Assembly: GCF_024679095.1 (NCBI RefSeq)
Contig: NW_026111621.1
Location: 645,004 to 709,003, forward strand
Reading direction: 5' to 3'
Source: Eriocheir sinensis
Lineage: Eukaryota; Arthropoda; Malacostraca; Decapoda; Varunidae
DNA: 64,000 bases
Below the pieces are notes generated by a model, which did no database searches, was not told where the DNA came from, and saw only the letters and a program-made list of their open reading frames with translations. Within the stretch, counting starts at the first letter, position 1, and every line of letters starts with the position of its first letter. Shown one piece after another: positions 11,063-21,900 of the stretch. The position numbers and the translations under genes are program-made.

Positions 11063-11760
11063 TCACGCAGCACGCACGCACTCACCCCGCAACGCACGCC
11101 AGCACAAACTCACTCCCAACGCACGCTCGCTCGCACTCACCCCCCTAACGCACGCTCGCACGCACGAACGCAATAACACACGCAAGAACGAACGGACGAA
11201 CACACGCTCGCACACACCCATCCCCAACGCACGCTCGCACGCACGAACACGAATACACACGCACGAAGGAACGGGTGAACACACGCTCGCACGCACGAAC
11301 ACGAGTACACACGCACGAAGGAACGGACGAACACACGCTCGCACGCACTTATCCCCAGCGCACGCTCGCACGCACGAACACGAGTATACACACGCACGAA
11401 GGAACGGATGAACACACGCTCGCACGCACGAACACGAGTATACACACGCACGAAGGAACGGACGAACACACGCTCGCACGCACGAACACGAGTATACACA
11501 CCCACGAAGGAACGGACGAACACACGCTCGCAGGCACTGACCGCCCAACGCACGCAGCACACAAGCACTCACACACTCAAGCACGCACACAATCACGTAC
11601 CCACGCATGCACACGCACGCAAGCACACACACTCACGTACAGACGCACGCACGCACACATTCACACAAGCAAGCACGCAGCCACGCACGAAAAAAACGCA
11701 CGAACTCACGCAAGTACGTAAGCACGCACGCACGCACGCAAGCACGCACGAAGGCACGGA
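11063..11760. repeat. GCACGCAC-rich minisatellite, 52-54 bp unit in its core
   Basis: The core unit starts at GAACACACGCTCGCACGCAC and recurs at about 11278, 11330, 11410, 11464 and 11518, so spacing is 52-54 bases where intact. On both sides it decays into simple CGCACG and CACACG runs. The minus-strand Cys/Arg/Val-rich and plus-strand Thr/His/Arg-rich open frames are translations of this repeat. Confidence 0.9.
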
Positions 11761-11763
11761 CAC

Positions 11764-11910
11764 TGATGACGACCCAGGCAACAAGGCACCCTGACACTCC
11801 CTGGACACTCTGAACAATGGATGGACACTATGATGACGACCCACGCAACAAGGTCCCCTGACACTCCCTGAACACTCTCTGAACAATGGACTGACACTCT
11901 GATGACGACC
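11764..11910. repeat. 63 bp tandem repeat, left block
   Basis: Two copies of a unit containing GATGACGACCCACGCAACAA, then CTGACACTCCCTG and GAACAATGGA. The same unit reappears at 13066-13335, so the 236 bp array sits between two blocks of one minisatellite. Confidence 0.9.
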
Positions 11911-11920
11911 CACGCATCTA

Positions 11921-13065
11921 GCATTAAGGCCTTAGGTGTTGTGTGTTGGGTAGGGTTGCTGACTCCTCTGGGGTGAGGGAGACTCATCCTGAGCAGCATA
12001 CAGCACCAAGATAAGGCGATACAGCTAGCCTGCACAACACCAGGAAACGGAAAATAATGATAAAGAACACCGAAGAATGGATATTACTGAAAAGGAACAC
12101 AAGAATAAAGAAGTGATAGAAACACAACATCATGAAAGTGAAACAACTCATTGAGGCAAGCATTAAGGCCTTTGGTGCTGCGTGTTGGGTAGGGTTGCTG
12201 ACTCCTCTGGGGTGAGGGAGACTCATCCTGAGCAGCATACAGCACCAAGACAAGGCGATGCAGCTAGCCTGTACAACACCAGGAAACGGAAAATAAATAA
12301 AAATATCATCGAAGAATGGATATTACTGAAAAGGAACACGATAATAAAGAAGTTGTAGAAAAACATCATGAAAGTGAAAACAAATCATTGGGGCAAGCAT
12401 TAAGGCCTTTGGTGTTGTGTGTTGGGTAGGGTTGCTGACTCCTCTGGGGTGAGGGAGACTCATCCTGAGCAGCATACAGCACCAAGATAAGGCAATAAAG
12501 CTAGCCTGCAAAACACCAGGAAACGGAAAATAAAGAAAATAACAGCGAAGAATTAAAATCACAATAACAAGAAGACGAAAATAAAGAAGTGATAGAAACA
12601 CACAATCAAGAAAAGGGAAAAAATCTAGCATAGAAAAGCCTTAGGTGTTGTGTGTTGGGTAGGGTTGCTGACTCCTCTGGGGTGAGGGAGACTCATCCTG
12701 AGCAGCATACAGCACCAGACAAGGCGATACAGCTAGCCTGTACAACACCAGGAAACGGAACATAAAGAAAAATATAATCGAATAATGAATATTAGAGAAA
12801 AAAACACGAGAAAAAAGAAGTGATATAAACACAACATCAAGAAAGGGGAAAAAAATATAGCAGAGTAAGGCCTTTGGCGCTGTGTGTTGGGTAGGGTTGC
12901 TGACTCCTCTGGGGTGAGGGAGACTCATCCTGAGCAGCATACAGCACCAAGATAAGGCGATACAGCTAGCCTGTACAACACCAGGAAACGGAAAATAAAA
13001 TACCAAAGAAACGATATTACAGAAAAAGAATACGAAAATATAAAAAGTCATGGAAACACAACATG
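11921..13065. repeat. Five tandem copies of a ~236 bp unit
   Basis: Unit starts are near 11921, 12160, 12397, 12628 and 12860 (spacings 239, 237, 231 and 232). Each begins with a conserved ~125-base block containing GGTAGGGTTGCTGACTCCTC and ends in an A-rich block that varies more between copies. No gene is evident. The repeated minus-strand peptide reflects the repeat. Confidence 0.93.
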
Positions 13066-13335
13066 GACTGACACTCTGATGACGACCCAGGCAACAAGGC
13101 CCCTGACACTCCCTGGACACTCTCTGAACAATGGATTGACACTCTGATGACGACCCAGGCAACAAGGCCCCTGACACTCCCTGGACACTCTCTGAACAAT
13201 GGATTGACACTCTGATGACGACCCACGCAACAAGGCCCCTGACACTCCCTGGACACTCTCTGAACAATGGACGGACACGCTGATGACGACCCACGCAACA
13301 AGGCCCCTGACACTCCCTGGACACTCTGAACACTG
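13066..13335. repeat. 63 bp tandem repeat, right block (4+ copies)
   Basis: Four nearly identical copies plus a partial copy of the unit seen at 11764-11910, at ~63-base spacing. Variation is mainly ACCCAGG versus ACCCACG. Confidence 0.93.
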
Positions 13336-13339
13336 CCTT

Positions 13340-14067
13340 GACCATTTGCAACAAAAAATCTCCTCACGACAAAAAAGGACAAAATCCCCCCCGACAAAAA
13401 AAAAAAAAAGTTAACTTTCCAAAATATAACGAAATAGTTAAATCACCAACAAGACATCAAAATAAAGAAGCCATAAAAAGAAAAGGAAAAAAACAACAAA
13501 GAAATCAACTCAAGCAGTAGTCGAAAAAACAATTCTAAAAAGGTCAACTCCTGATCAGTCAAAAATTAGAAAACTAAAAACATATAATGACAAAATGTAC
13601 CGAAAAGTTTGAACTCAAAACCAAGAAAGAAAAGTAAAAAATAAATAAATAAATAAATATTTAACCAAAAATCAAATCAACACCAAAAAAAAAACGAAAC
13701 TGAGGAAAACTAAAATTAAGAGAAAAAAGAAAACCGGCAGCGGCTTGATTATCTTTGGCTTCACCCTGGCTTAGATGGACAGACGAAGGAACACAGAGAG
13801 ACAGGAATAAAGGGACGAACTGAGGTGTAAGAGAAAGAAGAAAGAAAAGAATACTATTATGAAGAAAAAAATATAGGAGAGAGGGAAGAATGGAGGGAAG
13901 GATGGAAAAAATGAAGAGAGAAAGGAAGAAAAATATAAAGAATAGGAGAAAGGGAGGAAGTAAACAAAGAAGGCAACAAAGCAGATGTAGATTCAGAAAA
14001 AAAATATACAGATGGACGGAATGAAATGAAAGGAAGAAAGAAAGGAAGAAAAATAGTTGCCTGGGTG
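13340..14067. other. A-rich spacer, no gene seen
   Basis: Composition is dominated by AAAA and GAAAG runs, with a short AAAT repeat near 13640-13660. I see no open frame of coding character, no RNA and no element end. Confidence 0.7.
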
Positions 14068-15934
14068 GGATGCTGACGCTGGCTTAGTGTTCAGGGTGAA
14101 ATGGTGACCCTGGCTTAGTGTTCAGGGTGGGATGCTGACCCTGGCTAAGTGTTCAGGGTGGGATGCTGACCCTGGCTAAGTGTTCAGGGTGGGATGCTGA
14201 CCCTGGCTAAGTGTTCAGGGTGGGATGCTGACCCTGGCTCAGTGTTCAGGGTGGGATGCTGACCCTGGCTCAGTGTTCAGGGTGGGATGCTGACCCTGGC
14301 TTAGTGTTCAGGGTGGGATGCTGACCCTGGCTTAGTGTTCAGGGTGGGATGCTGACCCTGGCTTAGTGTTCAGGGTGGGATGCTGACCCTGGCTTAGTGT
14401 TCAGGGTGGGATGCTGACCCTGGCTTAGTGTTCAGGGTGGGATGCTGACCCTGGCTCAGTGTTCAGGGTGGGATGCTGACCCTGGCTCGGTGTTCAGGGT
14501 GGGATGCTGACCCTGGCTTAGTGTTCAGGGTGGGATGCAGACCATGGCTAAGTGTTCAGGGTGGGATGCTGACCCTGTCTCAGTGTTCAGGTTGGGATGC
14601 TGACCCTGGCTCAGTGTTCAGGGTGGGATGCTGACCCTGGCTCAGTGTTCAGGGTGGGATGCTGACCCTGGCTCAGTGTTCAGGGTGGGATGCTGACCCT
14701 GGCTTAGTGTTCAGGGTGGGATGCTGACCCTGGCTTAGTGTTCAGGGTGGGATGCTGACCCTGGCTAAGTGTTCAGGGTTGGATGCTGACCCTGGCTAAG
14801 TGTTCAGGGTGGGATGCTGACCCTGGCTCGGTGTTCAGGGTGGGATGCTGACCCTGGCTTAGTGTTCAGGGTGGGATGCAGACCATGGCTAAGTGTTCAG
14901 GGTGGGATGCTGACCCTGTCTCAGTGTTCAGGTTGGGATGCTGACCCTGGCTCAGTGTTCAGGGTGGGATGCTGACCCTGGCTCAGTGTTCAGGGTAGGA
15001 TGCTGACCCTGGCTCAGTGTTCAGGGTGGGATGATGACCCTGGCTCAGTGTTCAGGGTGGGATGCTGACCCTGGCTAAGTGTTCAGGGTGGGATGCTGAC
15101 CCTGGCTCAGTGTTCAGGGTGGGATGCTGACCCTGGCTTAGTGTTCAGGGTGGGATGCTGACCCTGGCTTAGTGTTCAGGGTGGGATGCTGACCCTGGCT
15201 AAGTGTTCAGGGTTGGATGCTGACCCTGGCTAAGTGTTCAGGGTGGGATGCTGACCCTGGCTAAGTGTTCAGGGTGGGATGCTGACCCTGGCTTAGTGTT
15301 CAGGGTGGGATGCTGACCCTGGCTTAGTGTTCAGAATGGGATGCTGACCCTGGCTAAGTGTTCAGGGTGGGATGCTGACCCTGGCTTAGTGTTCAGGGTG
15401 GGATGCTGACCATGGCTAAGTGTTCAGGGTGGGATGCTGACCCTGGCTAAGTGTTCAGGGTGGGATGCTGACTCTGGCTAAGTGTTCAGAATGGGATGCT
15501 GACCATGGCTAAGTGTTCAGGGTGGGATGCTGACCCTGGCTAAGTGTTCAGGGTGGGGTGCTGACCCTGGCTAAGTGTTCAGGGTGGGATGCTGACTATG
15601 GCTAAGTGTTCAGGGTGGGATGTTGACCCTGGCTTAGAGTTCAGGGTGGGATGCTGACCCTGGCTCAGTGTTCAGGGTGGGATGCTGACCCTGGCTCAGT
15701 GTTCAGGGTGGGATGTTGACCCTGGCTTAGAGTTCAGGGTGGGATGCTGACCCTGGCTCAGTGTTCAGGGTGGGATGCTGACCCTGGCTTAGAGTTCAGG
15801 GTGGGATGATAACCCTGGCTTAATGTTCAGGGTGGGATGCTGACCCTGGCTTAGTGTTCAGGGTGGGATGCTGGCCCTGGCTTAGTGTTCAGGGTGGGAT
15901 GCTGACCCTGGCTTAGTGTTCAGGGTGGGATGCT
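14068..15934. repeat. 31 bp minisatellite, ~60 copies
   Basis: A GGTGGGATGCTGACCCTGGC core followed by TTAGTGTTCAG repeats every 31 bases. The variable site is GCT(T/A/C)AGTG, with rarer changes such as GCAGACCATGG. It contains no spacers and abuts the 36 bp array directly. Confidence 0.98.
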
Positions 15935-18900
15935 GACGACAGTAGGAGCCTGTGGCGGGGTTGACGTTCGAGGGACAATAGGATGCGGTGTCGGGGGTGG
16001 CGTGCGAATAACAGAATGAGGCGGTGGCGGGAGTGGCAGGCGAAGGACAATAGGAGGCGGTGGCGGGGTTGGCGTGCGAGGGACATGACGAGGCGGTGGC
16101 GGGGGTGCCGTGCGAGGGACAGGAGCAGGCGGTGGCGGGGGAGTCGTACGAAGAACAGGATGAGGGGGTGGCGGGGTTAACGTGCGAGGGACATGATGAG
16201 GCGGTGGCGGGGGTGGAGTGCGAGGGACAGGAGGGGGAGGTGGCGTGGGTGACTTGCGACGGAAAGAAGGAGGTGGTGGCGAAGATGGGCTGCGACGGAT
16301 AGGAGAAGGCGGTGGCTTAGGTGGCATGTGAGGGACAGGAGGAGGCTTTGGCGGGGGTGGCGTGCGGGAGACAGGAGGAGGCGGTGGCGGGCGTGTCGTT
16401 TGAAAGACTGGAGGAGTCGGTGGCGGGGGTGGCATGTGAGGGACAGGAGGAGGCTTTGGCGGGGGTGGAGTGCGGGAGACAGGAGTAGGCGGTGTCAAGG
16501 ATGTCGTGGGAGAGAGAGGAGGAGGCGGTGGCCGGGGCAGCGTGCTAGAGACAGGAGGAGGCGGCCGCGCGGGTGGCGAGCGAATGACTGGAAGAGGCGG
16601 TGGCGGGGGTGGCATGCGAGGGACAGGAGGAGGCGGCGGCGAGGATGTCGTGGGAGAGATAGGAGAAGGCGGTGGCGGTGGTGGCGTGCTAGAGACAGAA
16701 GGAGGCGGCGGCGCGGGAGGCGAGCAAATGAGGCGGCGGCGGGGTTGGCGTGAGAGGGACAGGAAGAAGCGTTGGCGGTGGTGGCGTGCTAAGGACAGGA
16801 GGAGGCGGTGGCGGGGATAGCGTGCGAGGAACAGAATGATGCGGTGGCGGAGTTAGCGTGCGAAAACAGGAGGAGGCGGTTGCAGGGGTGATGCTCGAAA
16901 GACAGGAACAGGCGGTGGAGGGGGTGGCGTGCGAGGGTCAGGAGGAGGCGGTTGCAGGGATGGCGTGCGAGGGACAGGAGGAGGTGGTGGCGGGGGTGGC
17001 GTGCAAGGGACAGAAGGAGGCGGTGGCGGGGTGTGGCGTGCCTGTTAGAGAATGAGGCGGTGTCGGGGATGCCGTGCGTGGGAGAGGATGAGGCGGTGGC
17101 GGGGGTGGCGTGGGGGGGACAGGAAGAGGAGGTGGCAGTGGTGGCGTGCGAGTGAAAGGAGGAGGCAGCGGCGGGAATGGCGTGCGAGGGAAAGGAGGAG
17201 GCGGTGGCGGGGATGACGTGCGAGAGAAAGGAGGAGGCGGTGGCGGGGATGGCGTGCGAGGGAAAGGAGGAGGCGGTGGCGGGAATGGCGTGCGAGGGAA
17301 AGGAACAGGCGGTGGCGGGAATTGCGTGCGAGGGAAAGGAGGAGGCGGTGGCGGGAATGGCATGCTAGGGAAAGGAGGAGGCGGTGGCGGGAATGGCGTG
17401 CGAGGGAAAGGAAGAGGCGGTGGCGGGAATTGCGTGCGAGGGAAAGGAGGAGGCGGTGGCGGGGGTGGCGTGCGAGGGAAAGGAGGAGGCGGTGGCGGGG
17501 ATGGCGTGCGAGGGAAAGGAGGAGGCGGTGGCGGGCATGGCGTGCGAGGGAAAGGAGGAGGCGGTGGCGGGGATGGCGTGCGAGGGAAAGGAGGAGGCGG
17601 TGGCGGGTATGGCGTGCGAGGGAAAGGAACAGGCGGTGGCGGGAATTGCGTGCGAGGGAAAGGAGGAGGCGGTGGCGGGAATGACATGCTAGGGAAAGGA
17701 GGAGGCGGTGGCGGGAATGGCGTGCGAGGGAAAGGAAGAGGCGGTGGCGGGAATTGCGTGCGAGGGAAAGGAGGAGGCGGTGGCGGTAGTGGCGTGCGAG
17801 GGGAAGAAGGAGGCGGTGGCGGGGATGGCGTGCGAGGGAAAGGAGAAGGCGGTGGCGGGGATGGCGTGCGAGGGAAAGGAGGAGGCGGTGGCGGGGGTAT
17901 CGTGCGAGGGAAAGGAGGAGGCCGCGGCGGGGGTCACGTGCGATGGAAAGGAGGAGGCGGTGGCGGGGGTGTCGTGCGAGGGAAAAGAGGAGGCCGCGGC
18001 GGGGGTGACGTGCGATGGAAAGGAGGAGGCGGTGGCGGGGGTGTCGTGCGATGGAAAGGAGGAGGCGGCGGCGGGGGTGTCGTGCGATGGAAAGGAGGAG
18101 GCGGCGGCGGGGGTGACGTGCAATGGAAAGGAGGAGGCGGTGGCGGGGGTGTCGTGGGATGGAAAGGAGGAGGCGGTGGCGGGGGTGTCGTGCGAGGGAA
18201 AGGAGGAGGCCGCGGCGGGGGTGTCTTGCGAGGGAAAGGAGGAGGCGGTGGCGGGGGTGTCGTGCGAGGGAAAGGAGGAGGCGGCGGCGGGGGTGTCGTG
18301 CGATGGAAAGGAGGAGGCTGCGGCGAAGGTGTCGTGCGATGGACTGGAGGAGGCGGTGGCAGGTTTGCCGTCCGAGAAACAGGAAGAAGCGGTGACGGGG
18401 GTGGCGTACGAAGGTAAGGAGGATGCGGTGGCCGTGTCTGCGTGCGAGTGACATGAGGAGGCGGTGGCGGGTGTGGCGTACGAATGACTGAAGGAGGCGG
18501 TGGCGCGGTCGGCGTGCGAGAGACAGGAGGAGGCGGCGGCGTTGGTGGCATGCAAAGGACAATAAGAGGCGGCGGCGGGTTTGGCGTGCGAGGGACAGGA
18601 GGAGGCGTTTGGCGGGGGTGGCGTGCGAGGAACCATATGAGGCGATTGCGGACAGAAGGAGGCGGTGGCGGGGTGTGGCGTGCCTGTTAGAGGATGAGGC
18701 GGTGTCGGGGATTCCGTGCGTGGGAGAGGATGAGGCGGTGGCGGGGGTGGCGTGGGGGGGACAGGAGGAGGAGGTGGCAGTGGTGGCGTGCGAGTGAAAG
18801 GAGGAGGCAGCGGCGGGAATGGCGTGCGAGGGAAAGGAGGAGGCGGTGGCGGGGATGGCGTGCGAGGGAAAGGAGGAGGCGGTGGCGGGAATGGCGTGCG

Positions 18901-21900
18901 AGGGAAAGGAGGAGGCGGTGGCGGGTATGGCGTGCGAGCGAAAGGATGAGGCGGTGGCGGGAATGGCGTGCGAGGGAAAGGAACAGGCGGTGGCGGGAAT
19001 TGCGTGCGAGGGAAAGGAGGAGGCGGTGGCGGGAATGACATGCTAGGGAAAGGAGGAGGCGGTGGCGGGAATGGCGTGCGAGGGAAAGGAAGAGGCGGTG
19101 GCGGGAATTGCGTGCGAGGGAAAGGAGGAGGCGGTGGCGGGGATGGCGTGCGAGGGAAAGGAGGAGGCGGTGGCGGGGATGGCGTGCGAGGGAAAGGAGG
19201 AAGCGGTGGCGGGGATGGCGTGCGAGGGAAAGGAGGATGCGGTGGCGGGGATGGCGTGCGAGGGAAAGGAGGAGGCGGTGGCGGGGATGGCGTGCGAGGG
19301 AAAGGAGGAGGCGGTGGCGGGGATGGCGTGCGAGGGAAAGGAGGAGGCGGTGGCGGGGATGGCGTGCGAGGGAAAGGAGGAGGCGGTGGCGGGGGTGACG
19401 TGCGATGGAAAGGAGGAGGCGGTGGCGGGGGTGTCGTGCGAGGGAAAGGAGGAGGCGGTGGCGGGGGTGACGTGCGATGGAAAGGAGGAGGCGGTGGCGG
19501 GGGTGTCGTGCGATGGAAAGGAGGAGGCGGCGGCGCGGGTGACGTGCGATGGAAAGGAGGAGGCGGTGGCGGGGGTGTCGTGCGATGGAAAGGAGGAGGC
19601 GGAGGAGGGGGTGTCGTGCGAGGGAAAGGAGGAGGCGGCGGCGGGTGTTTCGTGCGAGGGAAAGGAGGAGGCGGTGGCGGGGGTGTCGTGCGATGGAAAG
19701 GAGGAGGCGGGGGTGTCGTGCGATGGAAAGGAGGAGGCGGGGGCGGGGGTGACGTGCGATGGAAAGGAGGAGGCGGTGGCGGGGGTGTCGTGCTATGGAA
19801 AGGAGGAGGCGGTGGCGGGGGTGTCGTGCGAGGGAAAGGAGGAGGCCGCGGCGGGGGTGTCGTGCGAGGGAAAGGAGGAGGCGGTGGCGGGGCTGGCGTG
19901 CGAGGGAAAGGAGGAGGCGGCGGGGGAGTCGTGCGATGGAAAGGAGGAGGCTGTGGTGGGTGTGGCGTACGAATGACTGAAGGATGGGGAACAGGCGGTG
20001 ACGGGAATTGCGTGCGAGGGAAAGGAGGAGGCGGTGGCGGGAATGACATGCTAGGGAAAGGAGGAGGCGGTGGCGGGAATGGCGTGCGAGGGAAAGGAAG
20101 AGGCGGTGGCGGGAATTGCGTGCGAGGGAAACGAGGAGGCGGTGGCGGGGATGGCGTGCGAGGGAAAGGAGGAGGCGGTGGCGGGGATGGCGTGCGAGGG
20201 AAAGGAGGAGGCGGTGGCGGGGATTGCGTGCGAGGGAAAGGAGGAAGCGGTGGCGGGGATGGCGTGCGAGGGAAAGGAGGAGGCGGTGGTGGTAGTGGCG
20301 TGCGAGGGGAAGAAGGAGGCGGTGGCGGGGATGGCGTGCGAGGGAAAGGAGAAGGCGGTGGCGGGGATGGCGTGCGAGGGAAAGGAGGAGGCGGTGGCGG
20401 GGGTGTCGTGCGATGGAAAGGAGGAGGCCGCGGCGGGGGTGACGTGCGATGGAAAGTAGGAGGCGGTGGGGGGTGCGTGCGATGGAAAGGAGGAGGCGGC
20501 GGCGGGGTGTGCGATGGAAAGGAGGAGGCGGCGGCGGGGGTGTCGTGCGATGGAAAGGAGGAGGCGGTGGCGGGGGTGGCGTGCGAGGGAAAGGAGGAGG
20601 CGGTGGCGGGGGTGTCGTGCGAGGGAAAGGAGGAGGCGGTGGCGGGGTTGGCGTGCGAGGGAAAGGAGGAGGCGGCGGGGGTGTCGTGCGACGGAAAGGA
20701 GGAGGCAGTGGAGGGGATGTCGTGCGACGGAAAGGATGAGGCGGTGGCGGGGGTGACGTGCGACGGAAAGGAGGAGGCGGTGGCGAGGGTGACGTGCGAC
20801 GGAGAGGAGGAGGCGGTGGCGGGGGTGTCGTGCGAAGGACAGTAGGAAGCGGTGGCGGGGGTGTCGTGCGAAGGACAGGAGGAGGCGGTGGCGGGGTGGC
20901 GAGGGAAAGGAGGGAAAGGAGGAGGCGAGGAGGAGGAAGGAGGCGGCGGCGGTGGTGCGAGGGACAGGAGGAGGCGGGGGCGGGGTTGGCGTGCTACCGA
21001 AAGGGGGAGGCGGTGGCGGTGGTGGCGTGCGAGGGAAAGGAGGAGGCGGTGGCGGGAGTGGCGTGCGAGGGAAAGGAGGAGGCGGTGGCGGGACTGGCGT
21101 GCGAGGGAAACGAGGAGGCGGTGGCGGGGAGGGAAAGGAGGAGGCGGTGGCGGGAATGGCGTGCGAGGGAAAGGAGGAGGCGGGTGCGAGGGAAAGGAGG
21201 AGGCGGTGGCGGGGATGGCGTGCGAGGAAAGGAGGAGGCGGTGGCGGGATGGCGTGCGAGGGAAAGGAGGAGGCGGTGGGGGATGGCGTGCGAGGGAAAG
21301 GAGGAGGCGGTGGCGGGGATGGCGTGAGGAAAGGAGGAGGCGGTGTGGCGTGCGAGGGAAAGGAGGAGGCGTGCGAGGGAAAGGAGGAGGCGGTGGCGGG
21401 GGTGGCGTGCGAGGGAAAGGAGGAGGCGGTGGCGGGTTTGTCGTGCGAGGGAAAGGAGGAGGCAGCGGCGGGGGTGTGCGATGGAAAGGAGGAGTGGCGG
21501 GGTGTCGTGCGAGGGAAACGAGGAGGCGGCGGCGGGGACGTGCGATGGAAAGGAGGAGGCGGTGGCGGGTGGCGTGCGATGGAAAGGAGGAGGCGGCGGC
21601 TGGGGTGTCGTGCGATGGAAACTAGGAGGCGGCGGGGGTGGCGTGCGATGGAAAGGAGGAGGCGGTGGCGGGGGTGTCGTGCGAGGGAAAGGAGGAGGCG
21701 GTGGGAAAGGAGGAGGTGGTGGCGTGCGAGGGAAAGGAGGAGGCGGTGGCGGGGACAGGAGGAGGCGGTGGACAGGAGGAGGCGGTGGGGTGGCGTGCGA
21801 GAGACAGGAGGAGGCGGTGGCGGGGATGGCGTGCGAGGGACAGGAGGAGGCGATGGCGGGGAGGCGGTGGAAAGGAGGAGGCGGTGGCGGGGTGGCGTGC

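Noticed and set aside
11063..11632. Cys/Arg-rich secreted peptide gene
   Set aside because: The frame is the translation of a CGCACGCAC minisatellite and both strands are open in several frames.
14068..15934. CRISPR array
   Set aside because: The 31 bp repeats are contiguous with no unique spacers, and no cas genes are present. The sequence context is eukaryotic.
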